Origin: Amblyomma americanum
Lineage: Eukaryota > Arthropoda > Arachnida > Ixodida > Ixodidae
Assembly (NCBI RefSeq): GCF_052857255.1
Contig: NC_135504.1
Span: forward strand, 140,456,121 to 140,520,120
Reading direction: 5' to 3'
DNA length: 64,000 nucleotides
In this document: piece after piece, positions 1 to 11,115 of the stretch
Layout: each line of letters starts with the position of its first letter
Numbering within the stretch: position 1 is the stretch's first letter
Notes under the pieces: model-generated
Seen by the model: only the letters and a program-made list of their open reading frames with translations
What the model was told of the DNA's origin: nothing
Database searches by the model: none
Made by a program: the position numbers and the translations under genes

Positions 1-1775
1 CTGGAGACACTCCGTGTTGGAGAAACTCCGTGTTGGAGAAACTCCGTGTTGGAGAAACTCCGCCTTGGAGAAACTTCGCTTTGAAGAAACGGCGCGTTGG
101 AGAAACTCCGCGTTAGAGAAACTCCGCGCTTGAAACACCGCGCTGGAGAAACTCCGCGTTGGAGAAAGTCCGCGTCGGAGAAGGTCCGCGTTGGAGAAAG
201 TCCGCGTTGGAGAAACTCCGTGTTGGAGAAACTCCGCCTTGGAGAAAGTCAGCCCTGGAGAAACTCCGCGTTGTATACACTCCGCGCTGGAGAAACTCCG
301 CGATGGAGAAACTCCGCAACGGACAAACTCCGCGATGGAGAAATTCCGCGTTGGAGGAAAGTCCGCGTTGGAGAAAAGTCCGCTCTGGAGAAACTCTACG
401 CTGGAGAAACTCCGCGCTGGAGCAACTCCGCGTTGGAGAAACTCCGCGCTTGAGAAACTCCGTGCTGCATAAAATCTGCGCTGGAGAAACTCCGGGCTTG
501 AGAAACTCCGCACTGGAGAAACTCCGTGCTGGACAAACTCCGCGCTGGAGAAACTCCGTGTTGGAGAAACTCCGCGCTGGAGAAGCTTCGCGTTGGAGAA
601 ACTGCGCGTTGGAGAAACTCCGCGTTGGAGAAACTCCGCGTTGGAGAAAGTCCGCGTTGGAGAAAGTCCGCGTTGGAGAGAGTCCGCGATGGAGACACTC
701 CGCGCTGGAGAAACTACGCGTTTGAGAAACTCCGAACTGGAGAAACTCCGCGATGGAGACACTCCGCGCTGGAGAAACTCCGTGTTGGAGAAGCTCCGTG
801 TTGGGGAAACTTCGCGTTGGAGAAACGGCGCGTTGGGGAAGCTCCGCGCTGGAGAAACTCAGTGTTGGAGAAACTCCGTGTTGGAGAAACTCCGCGCTGG
901 AGAAACTTCGCGTTGGAGAAACTGCGCTTTGGAGAAACTCCACGTTGGAGAAAGTCCGCGTTGTAGAAAGTATGCGTTGGAGAAAGTCCGCGATGGAGAA
1001 ACTCCGCGATGGAGAAACTCCGCGCTGGAGAAACTCCGAGTTTGAGAAACTCCGAACTGGAGAAACTCCGCGATGGAGACACTCCGCGCTGGAGAAACTC
1101 CGCGCTGGAGAAACTCCGTGTTGGAGAAACTCCGTGTTGGAGAAACTCCGCCTTGGAGAAACTTCGCTTTGAAGAAACGGCGCGTTGGAGAAACTCCGCG
1201 TTAGAGAAACTCCGCGCTTGAAACACCGCGCTGGAGAAACTCCGCGTTGGAGAAAGTCCGCGTCGGAGAAGGTCCGCGTTGGAGAAAGTCCGCGTTGGAG
1301 AAACTCCGTGTTGGAGAAACTCCGCCTTGGAGAAAGTCAGCCCTGGAGCAACTCCGCGTTGTATAAACTCCGCGCTGGAGAAACTCCGCGATGGAGAAAC
1401 TCCGCAACGGACAAACTCCGCGATGGAGAAATTCCGCGTTGGAGGAAAGTCCGCGTTGGAGAAAAGTCCGCTCTGGAGAAACTCTACGCTGGAGAAACTC
1501 CGCGCTGGAGCAACTCCGCGTTGGAGAAACTCCGCGCTTGAGAAACTCCGTGCTGCATAAAATCTGCGCTGGAGAAACTCCGTGCTGGACAAACTCCGCG
1601 CTGGAGAAACTCCGTGTTGGAGAAACTCCGCGCTGGAGAAGCTTCGCGTTGGAGAAACTGCGCGTTGGAGAAACTCCGCGTTGGAGAAACTCCGCGTTGG
1701 AGAAAGTCCGCGTTGGAGAAAGTCCGCGTTGGAGAGAGTCCGCGATGGAGACACTCCGCGCTGGAGAAACTACGC
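1..1775. repeat. 1,088-bp higher-order unit, about 1.6 tandem copies
   Basis: Bases 1-719 recur at 1,089-1,775. The offset is 1,088 bp at first and 1,056 bp after two 16-bp units are lost near 1,575. Shared landmarks are the GCTTTGAAGAAACGGCGCG variant, the CGTTAGAG unit, a unit pair shortened by 2 bp (CTTGAAACACCGCG) and the AGTCAGCCCTGG unit. The copies differ by only a few substitutions, for example TTGTATACAC near 272 against TTGTATAAAC near 1,359. Divergence begins at about 1,779, where the copy joins a different block. Confidence 0.85.
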
Positions 1776-3260
1776 GTTAGAGAAACTCCGCGCTTGAAAC
1801 ACACCGCGCTGGAGAAATTCTGCGTTGGAGAAAGTCCGCGTTGGAGAAACTCCGTGTTGTAGAAACTCCGCCTTGGAGAAACTTCGCGTTGAAGAAACGG
1901 CGCGTTGGAGATACTCCGCGTTGGAGAAACTCCGCGCTTGAAACACACCGCGCTGGAGAAACTCCGCGTTGGAGAAGGTCCGCGTTGGAGAAAATCCGCG
2001 TTGGAGAAAGTCCGCGTTGGAGAAACTCCGCGTTGAAGAAAGTCCGCGTTGGAGAAAGTCCGCGCTGGAGAAACTCCGCGTTGTATAAACTCCGCGCTGT
2101 AGAAACTCCGCGATGGAGAAACTCCGCGACGGACAAACTCCGCGATGGAGAAATTCCGCGTTGGAGAAAAGTCCGCTCTGGAGAAACTCTACGCTGGAGA
2201 AACTCCGCACTGGAGCAACTCCGCGTTGGAGAAACTCCGCGCTGGACAAACTCCGTGCTGCATAAAATCTGCGCTGGAGAAACTCCGGGCTGGAGAAACT
2301 CCGCGCTGGAGAAACTCCGCGTTGTATAAACTCCGCGCTGTAGAAACTCCGCGATGGAGAAACTCCGCGACGGACAAACTCCGCGATGGAGAAATTCCGC
2401 GTTGGAGAAAAGTCCGCTCTGGAGAAACTCTACGCTGGAGAAACTCCGGGCTGGAGAAACTCCGTGCTGGACAAACTCCGCGCTGGAGAAACTCCGTGTT
2501 GGAGAAACTCCGCGCTGGAGAAACTTCGCGTTGGAGAAACTGCGCGTTGGAGAAACTGCGCGTTGGAGAAACTCCGCGTTGGAGAACGTCCGCGTTGGAG
2601 AAAGTCCGCGTTGGAGAGAGTCCGCGATGGAGAAACTACGCGCTGGAGAAACTCCGCGTTTGAGAAACTGCGAACTGGAGAAACTCCGCGATGGAGACAC
2701 TCCGCGCTGGAGAAACTCCGCGCTGGAGAAACTCCGTGTTGGAGAAGCTCCGTGTTGGGAAAATTCGCGTTGAAGAAACGGCGCGTTGGAGAAGCTCCGC
2801 GTTGGAGAAACTCCGCGCTTGAAACACACCGCGCTGGAGAAACTCCGCGTTGGAGAAAGTCCGCGTTGGAGAAGGTCCGCGTTGGAGAAAGTCCGCCTTG
2901 GAGAAAGTCCGCGTTGTAGAAACTCCGCGTTGAAGAAAGTCCACGTTGGAGAAAGTCCGCGCAGGAGAAACTCCGCGTTGGATAAACTCCGCACTGGAGA
3001 AACTCCGCGATGGAGAAACTCCGCGACGGACAAACTCCGCGATGGAGAAACTCCGCGCTGGAGGAACTCAGCGATGGAGAAACTCCGCACTGGAGAAACT
3101 CCGCGTTTGAGAAATTCCGGGCTGGAGAAACTCCGCGCTGGAGAAACTCCGGGCTGGAGAAACTCCGCGCTGGGGAAACTCCGCGCTGGAGAAACTCCGC
3201 GCTGGAGACACTCCGTGTTGGAGAAACTCCGTGTTGGAGAAACTCCGTGTTGGAGAAACT
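1773..3260. repeat. Partial block A (first copy)
   Basis: From about 1,773 this segment matches 6,821 onward at an offset of 5,048 bp. After the extra 241-bp cassette the offset becomes 4,807 bp, and the match ends at 3,260/8,067. There this copy switches to CCGCCTTGG while the other continues with TCGCATTGG. It represents only the first third of block A as seen further right. Confidence 0.78.
2059..2446. repeat. 241-bp local tandem duplication, about 1.6 copies
   Basis: A cassette running from the TTGTATAAAC unit through CGACGGACAAAC and CTCTACGCTGG recurs at an offset of 241 bp, which is fifteen units including one 17-mer. The same doubled arrangement is present at about 13,667-14,055 and 18,348-18,736. 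The related block copy beginning near 6.8 kb has only one cassette. The doubled state is therefore a marker that separates block lineages. Confidence 0.8.
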
Positions 3261-4979
3261 CCGCCTTGGAGAAACTTCGCTTTGAAGAAACGGCGCGTTG
3301 GAGAAACTCCGCGTTAGAGAAACTCCGCGCTTGAAACACCGCGCTGGAGAAACTCCGCGTTGGAGAAAGTCCGCGTCGGAGAAGGTCCGCGTTGGAGAAA
3401 GTCCGCGTTGGAGAAACTCCGTGTTGGAGAAACTCCGCCTTGGAGAAAGTCAGCCCTGGAGAAACTCCGCGTTGTATAAACTCCGCGCTGGAGAAACTCC
3501 GCGATGGAGAAACTCCGCAACGGACAAACTCCGCGATGGAGAAATTCCGCGTTGGAGGAAAGTCCGCGTTGGAGAAAAGTCCGCTCTGGAGAAACTCTAC
3601 GCTGGAGAAACTCCGCGCTGGAGCAACTCCGCGTTGGAGAAACTCCGCGCTTGAGAAACTCCGTGCTGCATAAAATCTGCGCTGGAGAAACTCCGGGCTT
3701 GAGAAACTCCGCACTGGAGAAACTCCGTGCTGGACAAACTCCGCGCTGGAGAAACTCCGTGTTGGAGAATCTCCGCGCTGGAGAAGCTTCGCGTTGGAGA
3801 AACTGCGCGTTGGAGAAACTCCGCGTTGGAGAAACTCCGCGTTGGAGAAAGTCCGCGTTGGAGAAAGTCCGCGTTGGAGAGAGTCCGCGATGGAGACACT
3901 CCGCGCTGGAGAAACTACGCGTTTGAGAAACTCCGAACTGGAGAAACTCCGCGATGGAGACACTCCGCGCTGGAGAAACTCCGTGTTGGAGAAGCTCCGT
4001 GTTGGGGAAACTTCGCGTTGGAGAAACGGCGCGTTGGGGAAGCTCCGCGCTGGAGAAACTCAGTGTTGGAGAAACTCCGTGTTGGAGAAACTCCGCGCTG
4101 GAGAAACTTCGCGTTGGAGAAACTGCGCTTTGGAGAAACTCCGCGTTGGAGAAAGTCCGCGTTGTAGAAAGTATGCGTTGGAGAAAGTCCGCGATGGAGA
4201 AACTCCGCGATGGAGAAACTCCGCGCTGGAGAAACTCCGAGTTTGAGAAACTCCGAACTGGAGAAACTCCGCGATGGAGACACTCCGCGCTGGAGAAACT
4301 CCGCGCTGGAGAAACTCCGTGTTGGAGAAACTCCGTGTTGGAGAAACTCCGCCTTGGAGAAACTTCGCTTTGAAGAAACGGCGCGTTGGAGAAACTCCGC
4401 GTTAGAGAAACTCCGCGCTTGAAACACCGCGCTGGAGAAACTCCGCGTTGGAGAAAGTCCGCGTCGGAGAAGGTCCGCGTTGGAGAAAGTCCGCGTTGGA
4501 GAAACTCCGTGTTGGAGAAACTCCGCCTTGGAGAAAGTCAGCCCTGGAGCAACTCCGCGTTGTATAAACTCCGCGCTGGAGAAACTCCGCGATGGAGAAA
4601 CTCCGCAACGGACAAACTCCGCGATGGAGAAATTCCGCGTTGGAGGAAAGTCCGCGTTGGAGAAAAGTCCGCTCTGGAGAAACTCTACGCTGGAGAAACT
4701 CCGCGCTGGAGCAACTCCGCGTTGGAGAAACTCCGCGCTTGAGAAACTCCGTGCTGCATAAAATCTGCGCTGGAGAAACTCCGTGCTGGACAAACTCCGC
4801 GCTGGAGAAACTCCGTGTTGGAGAAACTCCGCGCTGGAGAAGCTTCGCGTTGGAGAAACTGCGCGTTGGAGAAACTCCGCGTTGGAGAAACTCCGCGTTG
4901 GAGAAAGTCCGCGTTGGAGAAAGTCCGCGTTGGAGAGAGTCCGCGATGGAGACACTCCGCGCTGGAGAAACTACGCGTT
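3202..4979. repeat. Second copy of the 1-1,778 segment
   Basis: This segment repeats 1-1,778 at a constant offset of 3,201 bp, including the internal 1,088-bp duplication. The paired landmarks therefore occur at 97/1,185 and again at 3,298/4,386. Identity is near complete by eye, with single differences such as GAATCTCC near 3,768 against GAAACTCC near 567. Identity ends at 4,979/1,778, where CGTTTGAG replaces CGTTAGAG. The internal duplication is therefore older than the 3.2-kb one. Confidence 0.87.
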
Positions 4980-7025
4980 TGAGAAACTCCGAACTGGAGA
5001 AACTCCGCGATGGAGACACTCCGCGCTGGAGAAACACCGCGCTGAAGAAACTCCGTGTTGGAAAAACTCCGTGTTGGAGAAACTTCGCGTTGGAGAAACG
5101 GCGCGTTGGAGAAACTCCGCGTTGGAGAAACTCCGCGCTTGAAACACACTGCGCTGGAGAAACTCCGCGTTGGAGAAAGTCCGCGTTGGAGAAGGTCCGC
5201 GTTGGAGAAAGTCCGCGTTGGAGAAAGTCCGTGTTGAAGAAAGTTCGCGCTGGAGAAACTCCGCGTTGGATAAACTCCGCGCTGGAGAAACTCCGCGACG
5301 GACAAACTCCGCGATGAAGAAACTCCTCTGCGTTGGAGAAAGTCCGCGTCGGAGGAGGTCCGCGTTGGAGAAAGTCCGCGCTGGAGGAACTCCGCGTTGT
5401 ATAAACTCCGCGCTGGAGAAACTCCGCGACGGACAAACTCCGCGATGGAGAAACTCCGCGTTGGAGTAGAGTCCGCTCTGGAGAAACTCCGTGCTGGACA
5501 AACTCCGCGCCGGAGAAACTCTGTGTTGGAGAAACTCCGCGCTGGAGAAACTTCGCGTTGGAGAAACTCCGCGTTGGAGAAAGTCCGCGTTGCAGAAATT
5601 CCGCGTTGGAGAGAGTCCGCGATGGAGAAACTCCGCGCTGGAGAAACTCCGCGTTTGAGAAACTGCGAACTGGAGAAACTCAGCGATGGACACTCCGCGC
5701 TGGAGAAACTCCGTGTTGGAGAAGCTCCGTGTTGGGGAAACTTCGCGTTGGAGAAACGGCGCGTTGGGGAAGCTCCGCGTTGGAGAAAGCCCGCGTTGGA
5801 GAAGGTCCGCGTTGGAGAAAGTCCGCGTTGAAGAAAGTCCGCGTTAGAGAAAGTCCGCGCTGGAGAAACTCTTCGTTGGATAAACTCCGCGCTGGAGATA
5901 CTCCGCGATGGAGAAACTCTGCGAGGGACGAACTCCGCGATGGAGAAACTCCGCTTTGGTCAAAAGTCCGCGTTGGAGAAAAGTCCGCGTTGGAGAAAAG
6001 TCCGCATTGGAGAAAAGTCAGCGCTGGAGAAACTCCACGCTGGAAAAACTCTGCGCTGGAGAAGCTCCGCGCTGGAGAAACTCCGCGCTGGAGAAGCTCT
6101 GCGCCGGAGAAACTCCGCGCTGGAAAATCTCCGCGATGGAGAAACTCCGCGTTGGTGAAAGTCCGCGTTGGAGAAAAGTCCGCGTTGGAGAAAAGTCCGC
6201 TTTGGAGAAAAGTCAGCGCTGGAGAAATTCCACGCTGGAAAAACTCCGCGCTGGAGAAGCTCCGCGCTGGAGAAACTCCGCGCTGGAGAAGCTCTGCGCT
6301 GGAGAAACTCCGAGTTGGAGAAACTGCACTGGAGAAGCTCAGCGTTTGAGAAACTCCGCACTGGATAAACTCCGTGTTTGAGAAACTCCGCGATGGAGCA
6401 ACTCCGCGCTGGAGAAACTCCGAGTTGGAGAAACTCCGCACTGGAGAAGCTGCGCGTTTGAGAAACTCCGCACTGGAGAAACTCCGCGTTTGAGAAACTC
6501 CGCGCTGGAGAAATTCCTGGCTGGAGAAACTCCGTGCTGGAGAAACTCCGCGCTGGACAAACTCCGCGCTGGAGAAACTCCGTGTTGGAGAAACTCCGTG
6601 TTGGAGAAACTCCACGCTGGAGAAACTTCGCGTTGGAGAAACTGAGCTTTGGAGAAACTCCGCGTTGGAAAAAGTCCGCGATGGAGAAACTCCGCGCTGG
6701 AGAAACTCCGCGTTTGAGAAACTCCGAACTGGAGAAACTCCGCGATGGAGACACTCCGCGCTGGAGAAACTCCGATTTGGAGAAACTTCGCTTTGAAGAA
6801 ACGGCGCGTTGGAGAAACTCCGCGTTAGAGAAACTCCGCGCTTGAAACACACCGCGCTGGAGAAATTCTGCGTTGGAGAAAGTCCGCGTTGGAGAAACTC
6901 CGTGTTGTAGAAACTCCGCCTTGGAGAAACTTCGCGTTGAAGAAACGGCGCGTTGGAGATACTCCGCGTTGGAGAAACTCCGCGCTTGAAACACACCGCG
7001 CTGGAGAAACTCCGCGTTGGAGAAG
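4980..7025. repeat. Block B, copy 1
   Basis: This segment matches about 11,186-13,215 at offsets of 6,206 bp and then 6,190 bp, one 16-mer having been lost. It also matches about 26,458-28,356 at a constant offset of 21,331 bp for its 5,127-7,025 part. Characteristic units are GAAACTCCTCTGCG, GTTGGAGTAGAGTCC, the TTGGTCAAAAGTCC run of 17-mers and GAAATTCCTGGCTGG. The right end overlaps the start of block A landmarks because the blocks are themselves mosaics. Confidence 0.8.
5950..6028. repeat. Cluster of 17-bp variant units
   Basis: Four consecutive units carry the 17-bp form with an extra A (GAGAAAAGTCCGCGTTG), opened by the unusual TTGGTCAAAAGTCC unit. Each one shifts all reading frames by one base. 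The cluster is inherited within block B at about 12,140, 23,621, 27,281 and 33,338. Related clusters occur near 38,960, 42,080, 50,353, 54,174, 58,590 and 63,006. Confidence 0.85.
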
Positions 7026-10000
7026 GTCCGCGTTGGAGAAAATCCGCGTTGGAGAAAGTCCGCGTTGGAGAAACTCCGCGTTGAAGAAAGTCCGCGTTGG
7101 AGAAAGTCCGCGCTGGAGAAACTCCGCGTTGTATAAACTCCGCGCTGTAGAAACTCCGCGATGGAGAAACTCCGCGACGGACAAACTCCGCGATGGAGAA
7201 ATTCCGCGTTGGAGAAAAGTCCGCTCTGGAGAAACTCTACGCTGGAGAAACTCCGGGCTGGAGAAACTCCGTGCTGGACAAACTCCGCGCTGGAGAAACT
7301 CCGTGTTGGAGAAACTCCGCGCTGGAGAAACTTCGCGTTGGAGAAACTGCGCGTTGGAGAAACTGCGCGTTGGAGAAACTCCGCGTTGGAGAACGTCCGC
7401 GTTGGAGAAAGTCCGCGTTGGAGAGAGTCCGCGATGGAGAAACTACGCGCTGGAGAAACTCCGCGTTTGAGAAACTGCGAACTGGAGAAACTCCGCGATG
7501 GAGACACTCCGCGCTGGAGAAACTCCGCGCTGGAGAAACTCCGTGTTGGAGAAGCTCCGTGTTGGGAAAATTCGCGTTGAAGAAACGGCGCGTTGGAGAA
7601 GCTCCGCGTTGGAGAAACTCCGCGCTTGAAACACACCGCGCTGGAGAAACTCCGCGTTGGAGAAAGTCCGCGTTGGAGAAGGTCCGCGTTGGAGAAAGTC
7701 CGCCTTGGAGAAAGTCCGCGTTGTAGAAACTCCGCGTTGAAGAAAGTCCACGTTGGAGAAAGTCCGCGCAGGAGAAACTCCGCGTTGGATAAACTCCGCA
7801 CTGGAGAAACTCCGCGATGGAGAAACTCCGCGACGGACAAACTCCGCGATGGAGAAACTCCGCGCTGGAGGAACTCAGCGATGGAGAAACTCCGCACTGG
7901 AGAAACTCCGCGTTTGAGAAATTCCGGGCTGGAGAAACTCCGCGCTGGAGAAACTCCGGGCTGGAGAAACTCCGCGCTGGGGAAACTCCGCGCTGGAGAA
8001 ACTCCGCGCTGGAGACACTCCGTGTTGGAGAAACTCCGTGTTGGAGAAACTCCGTGTTGGAGAAACTTCGCATTGGAGAAACTCCGCGCTGGACGAAATC
8101 CGCGACGGACAAACTCCGCGATGAAGAAACTCCGCGTTGGTGATGAAAGTCCACGTTGGAGAAAAGTCCGCGTTGGAGAAAAGTCCGCGGTGGAGAAAAT
8201 CTACGCTGGAGAAACTCCGCACTGGAGCAACTCCGCGTTTGAGAAACTCCTCGCTGGAGAAACTCCGTGCTGCATAAAATCTGCGCTCGAGAAACTCCGC
8301 GCTGGAGATACTCCGCGCTGGAGAAACTCCGCGCTGGAGAAACTGCGCGCTGGAGAAAATCCGCGCTGGAGAAACTCCGCGATGGAGAAACTCCGTGTTT
8401 GAGAAACTCCGCGCTGGAGAAACTCCGCGACGGAGAAACTCAGCGCTGGAGTAACTCCACGCTGGAGAAACTCCGTGTTGGAGAAACTCGGTGTTGGAGA
8501 AACTCCGCGCTGGAGATATTTCGCGTTGGAGAAACTCCGCGTTGAAGAAACTCCGCGTTGGTGAAAGTCTGCGTTGGAGAAAAGTCCGCGTTGGAGAAAA
8601 GTCCGCTTTGGAGAACAGTGAGCGCTGGAGAATCCACGCTGGAAAAACTCCGCGCTGGAGAAGCTCCGCGCTGGAGAAACTCCGCGCTGGAGAAACTCCG
8701 AGTTGGAGAAACTCTGCACTGGAGAAGCTCAGCGTTTGAGAAACTCCTCACTGGAGAAACTCCGTGTCTGAGAAACTCCGCGATGGAGCAACTCCGCGCT
8801 GGAGAAACTCCGAGTTGGAGAATCTCCGCACTGGAGAAGCTCCGCGATTGAGAAACTCCGCACTGGAGAAACTCCGCGTTTGAGAAACTCCGCGCTGGAG
8901 AAATTCCGGGCTGGAGAAACTCCGTGCTGAATAAACTCCGCGCTGGACAAACTCCGCGCTGGAGAAACTCCGTGTTGGAGAAACTCCGTGTTGGAGAAAC
9001 TCCACGCTGGAGAAACTTCGCGTTGGAGAAACTGAGCTTTGGAGAAACTCCGCGTTGGAGAAAGTCCGCGTTGTAGAAAGTCCGCGATGGAGAAACTCCG
9101 CGCTGGAGAAACTCCGCGTTTGAGAAACTCCGAACTGGAGAAACTCCGCGATGGAGACACTCCGCGCTGGATAAACTCCGCGCTGGAGAAACTCCGTGTT
9201 GGAGAAACTCCGTGTTGGAGAAACTCCGCCTTGGAGAAACTTCGCTTTGAAGAAACGGCGCGTTGGAGAAACTCCGCGTTAGAGAAACTCCGCGCTTGAA
9301 ACACACCGCGCTGGAGAAACTCTGCGTTGGAGAAAGTCCGCGTCGGAGAAGGTCCGCGTTTGAGAAAGTCCGCGTTGGAGAAACTCCGTGTTGTAGAAAC
9401 TCCGCCTTGGAGAAATTTCGTGTTGAAGAAACGGCGCGTTGGAGATACTCCGCGTTGGAGAAACTCCGCGCTTGAAACACACCGCGCTGGAGAAACTCCG
9501 CGTTGGAGAAAGTCCGCGTTGGAGAAAGTCTGCGTTGGAGAAAGTCCGCGTTGTAGAAACTCCGCGTTGAAGAAAGTCCGCGTTGGAGAAAGTCCGCGCT
9601 GGAGAAACTCCCCGTTGTATAAACTCCGCGCTGGAGAAACTCCGCGATGGAGAAACTCCGCGACGGACAAACTCCGCGATGGAGAAACTCCGCGTTGGAC
9701 AAAAGTCCGCTCTGGAGAAACTGTACGCTGGAGAAACTCCGCACTGGAGCAACTCCGCGTTGGAGAAACTCCGCGCTGGAGAAACTCCGTGCTGCATAAA
9801 TCTGCGCTGGAGAAACTCCGGGCTGGAGAAACTCCGCGCTGGAGAAACTCCGCGTTGTATAAACTCCGCGCTGTAGAAACTCCGTGATGGAGAAACTCCG
9901 CGACGGACAAACTCCGCGATGGAGAAATTCCGCGTTGGAGAAAAGTCCGCTCTGGAGAAACTCTACGCTGGAGAAACTCCGGGCTGGAGAAACTCCGCGT

Positions 10001-11115
10001 TGGAGAAAGTCCGCGTTGGAGAAAGTCCGCGTTGGAGAGAGTCCGCGATGGAGAAACTCCGCGCTGGAGAAACTCCGCGTTTGAGAAACTGCGAACTGGA
10101 GAAACTCCGCGATGGAGACACTCCGCGCTGGAGAAACTCCGCGCTGGAGAAAATCCGTGTTGGAGAAGCTCCGTGTTGGGGAAACTTCGCGTTGGAGAAA
10201 CAGCGCGTTGGGGAAGCTCCGCGCTGGAGAAACTCAGTGTTGGAGAAACTCCGTGTTGGAGAAACTCCGCGCTGGAGAAACTTCGCGTTGGAGAAACTGC
10301 GCTTTGGAGAAACTCCGCGTTGGAGAAAGTCCGCGTTGTAGAAAGTATGCGTTGGAGAAAGTCCGCGATGGAGAAACTCCGCGATGGAGAAACTCCGCGC
10401 TGGAGAAACTCCGAGTTTGAGAAACTCCGAACTGGAGAAACTCCGCGATGGAGACACTCCGCGCTGGAGAAACTCCGCGCTGGAGAAACTCCGTGTTGGA
10501 GAAACTCCGTGTTGGAGAAACTCCGCCTTGGAGAAACTTCGCTTTGAAGAAACGGCGCGTTGGAGAAACTCCGCGTTAGAGAAACTCCGCGCTTGAAACA
10601 CCGCGCTGGAGAAACTCCGCGTTGGAGAAAGTCCGCGTCGGAGAAGGTCCGCGTTGGAGAAAGTCCGCGTTGGAGAAACTCCGTGTTGGAGAAACTCCGC
10701 CTTGGAGAAAGTCAGCCCTGGAGAAACTCCGCGTTGTATAAACTCCGCGCTGGAGAAACTCCGCGATGGAGAAACTCCGCAACGGACAAACTCCGCGATG
10801 GAGAAATTCCGCGTTGGAGGAAAGTCCGCGTTGGAGAAAAGTCCGCTCTGGAGAAACTCTACGCTGGAGAAACTCCGCGCTGGAGCAACTCCGCGTTGGA
10901 GAAACTCCGCGCTTGAGAAACTCCGTGCTGCATAAAATCTGCGCTGGAGAAACTCCGGGCTTGAGAAACTCCGCACTGGAGAAACTCCGTGCTGGACAAA
11001 CTCCGCGCTGGAGAAACTCCGTGTTGGAGAAACTCCGCGCTGGAGAAGCTTCGCGTTGGAGAAACTGCGCGTTGGAGAAACTCCGCGTTGGAGAAACTCC
11101 GCGTTGGAGAAAGTC
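6821..11115. repeat. Block A, copy 1 (about 4.3 kb)
   Basis: From about 7,109 this block matches 13,909-17,851. The offset is 6,800 bp, then 6,736 bp after a 64-bp deletion in the second copy at about 15,607. It also matches 18,590-22,596 at a constant 11,481 bp. Landmarks in order are CTGGACGAAATCC, TTGGTGATGAAAGTCC, GCTGCATAAAATCTGCGCTCG, GGAGATATTTCGCG, CCGTGTCTGAG, CTGAATAAAC, the 2-bp-shortened CTTGAAACACCGCG pair (10,585) and AGTCAGCCCTGG. It contains one 241-bp cassette, unlike the later copies. Confidence 0.87.

Noticed and set aside
1358..1368. TATA-box-like TTGTATAAAC as a promoter
   Set aside because: It is a recurring variant of the 16-mer, present in dozens of cassettes in the same context, with no gene downstream.
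3668..3690. GCTGCATAAAATCTGCG as a polyadenylation or regulatory signal
   Set aside because: It is another inherited variant unit repeated in most higher-order blocks. No coding or transcript evidence is associated with it.
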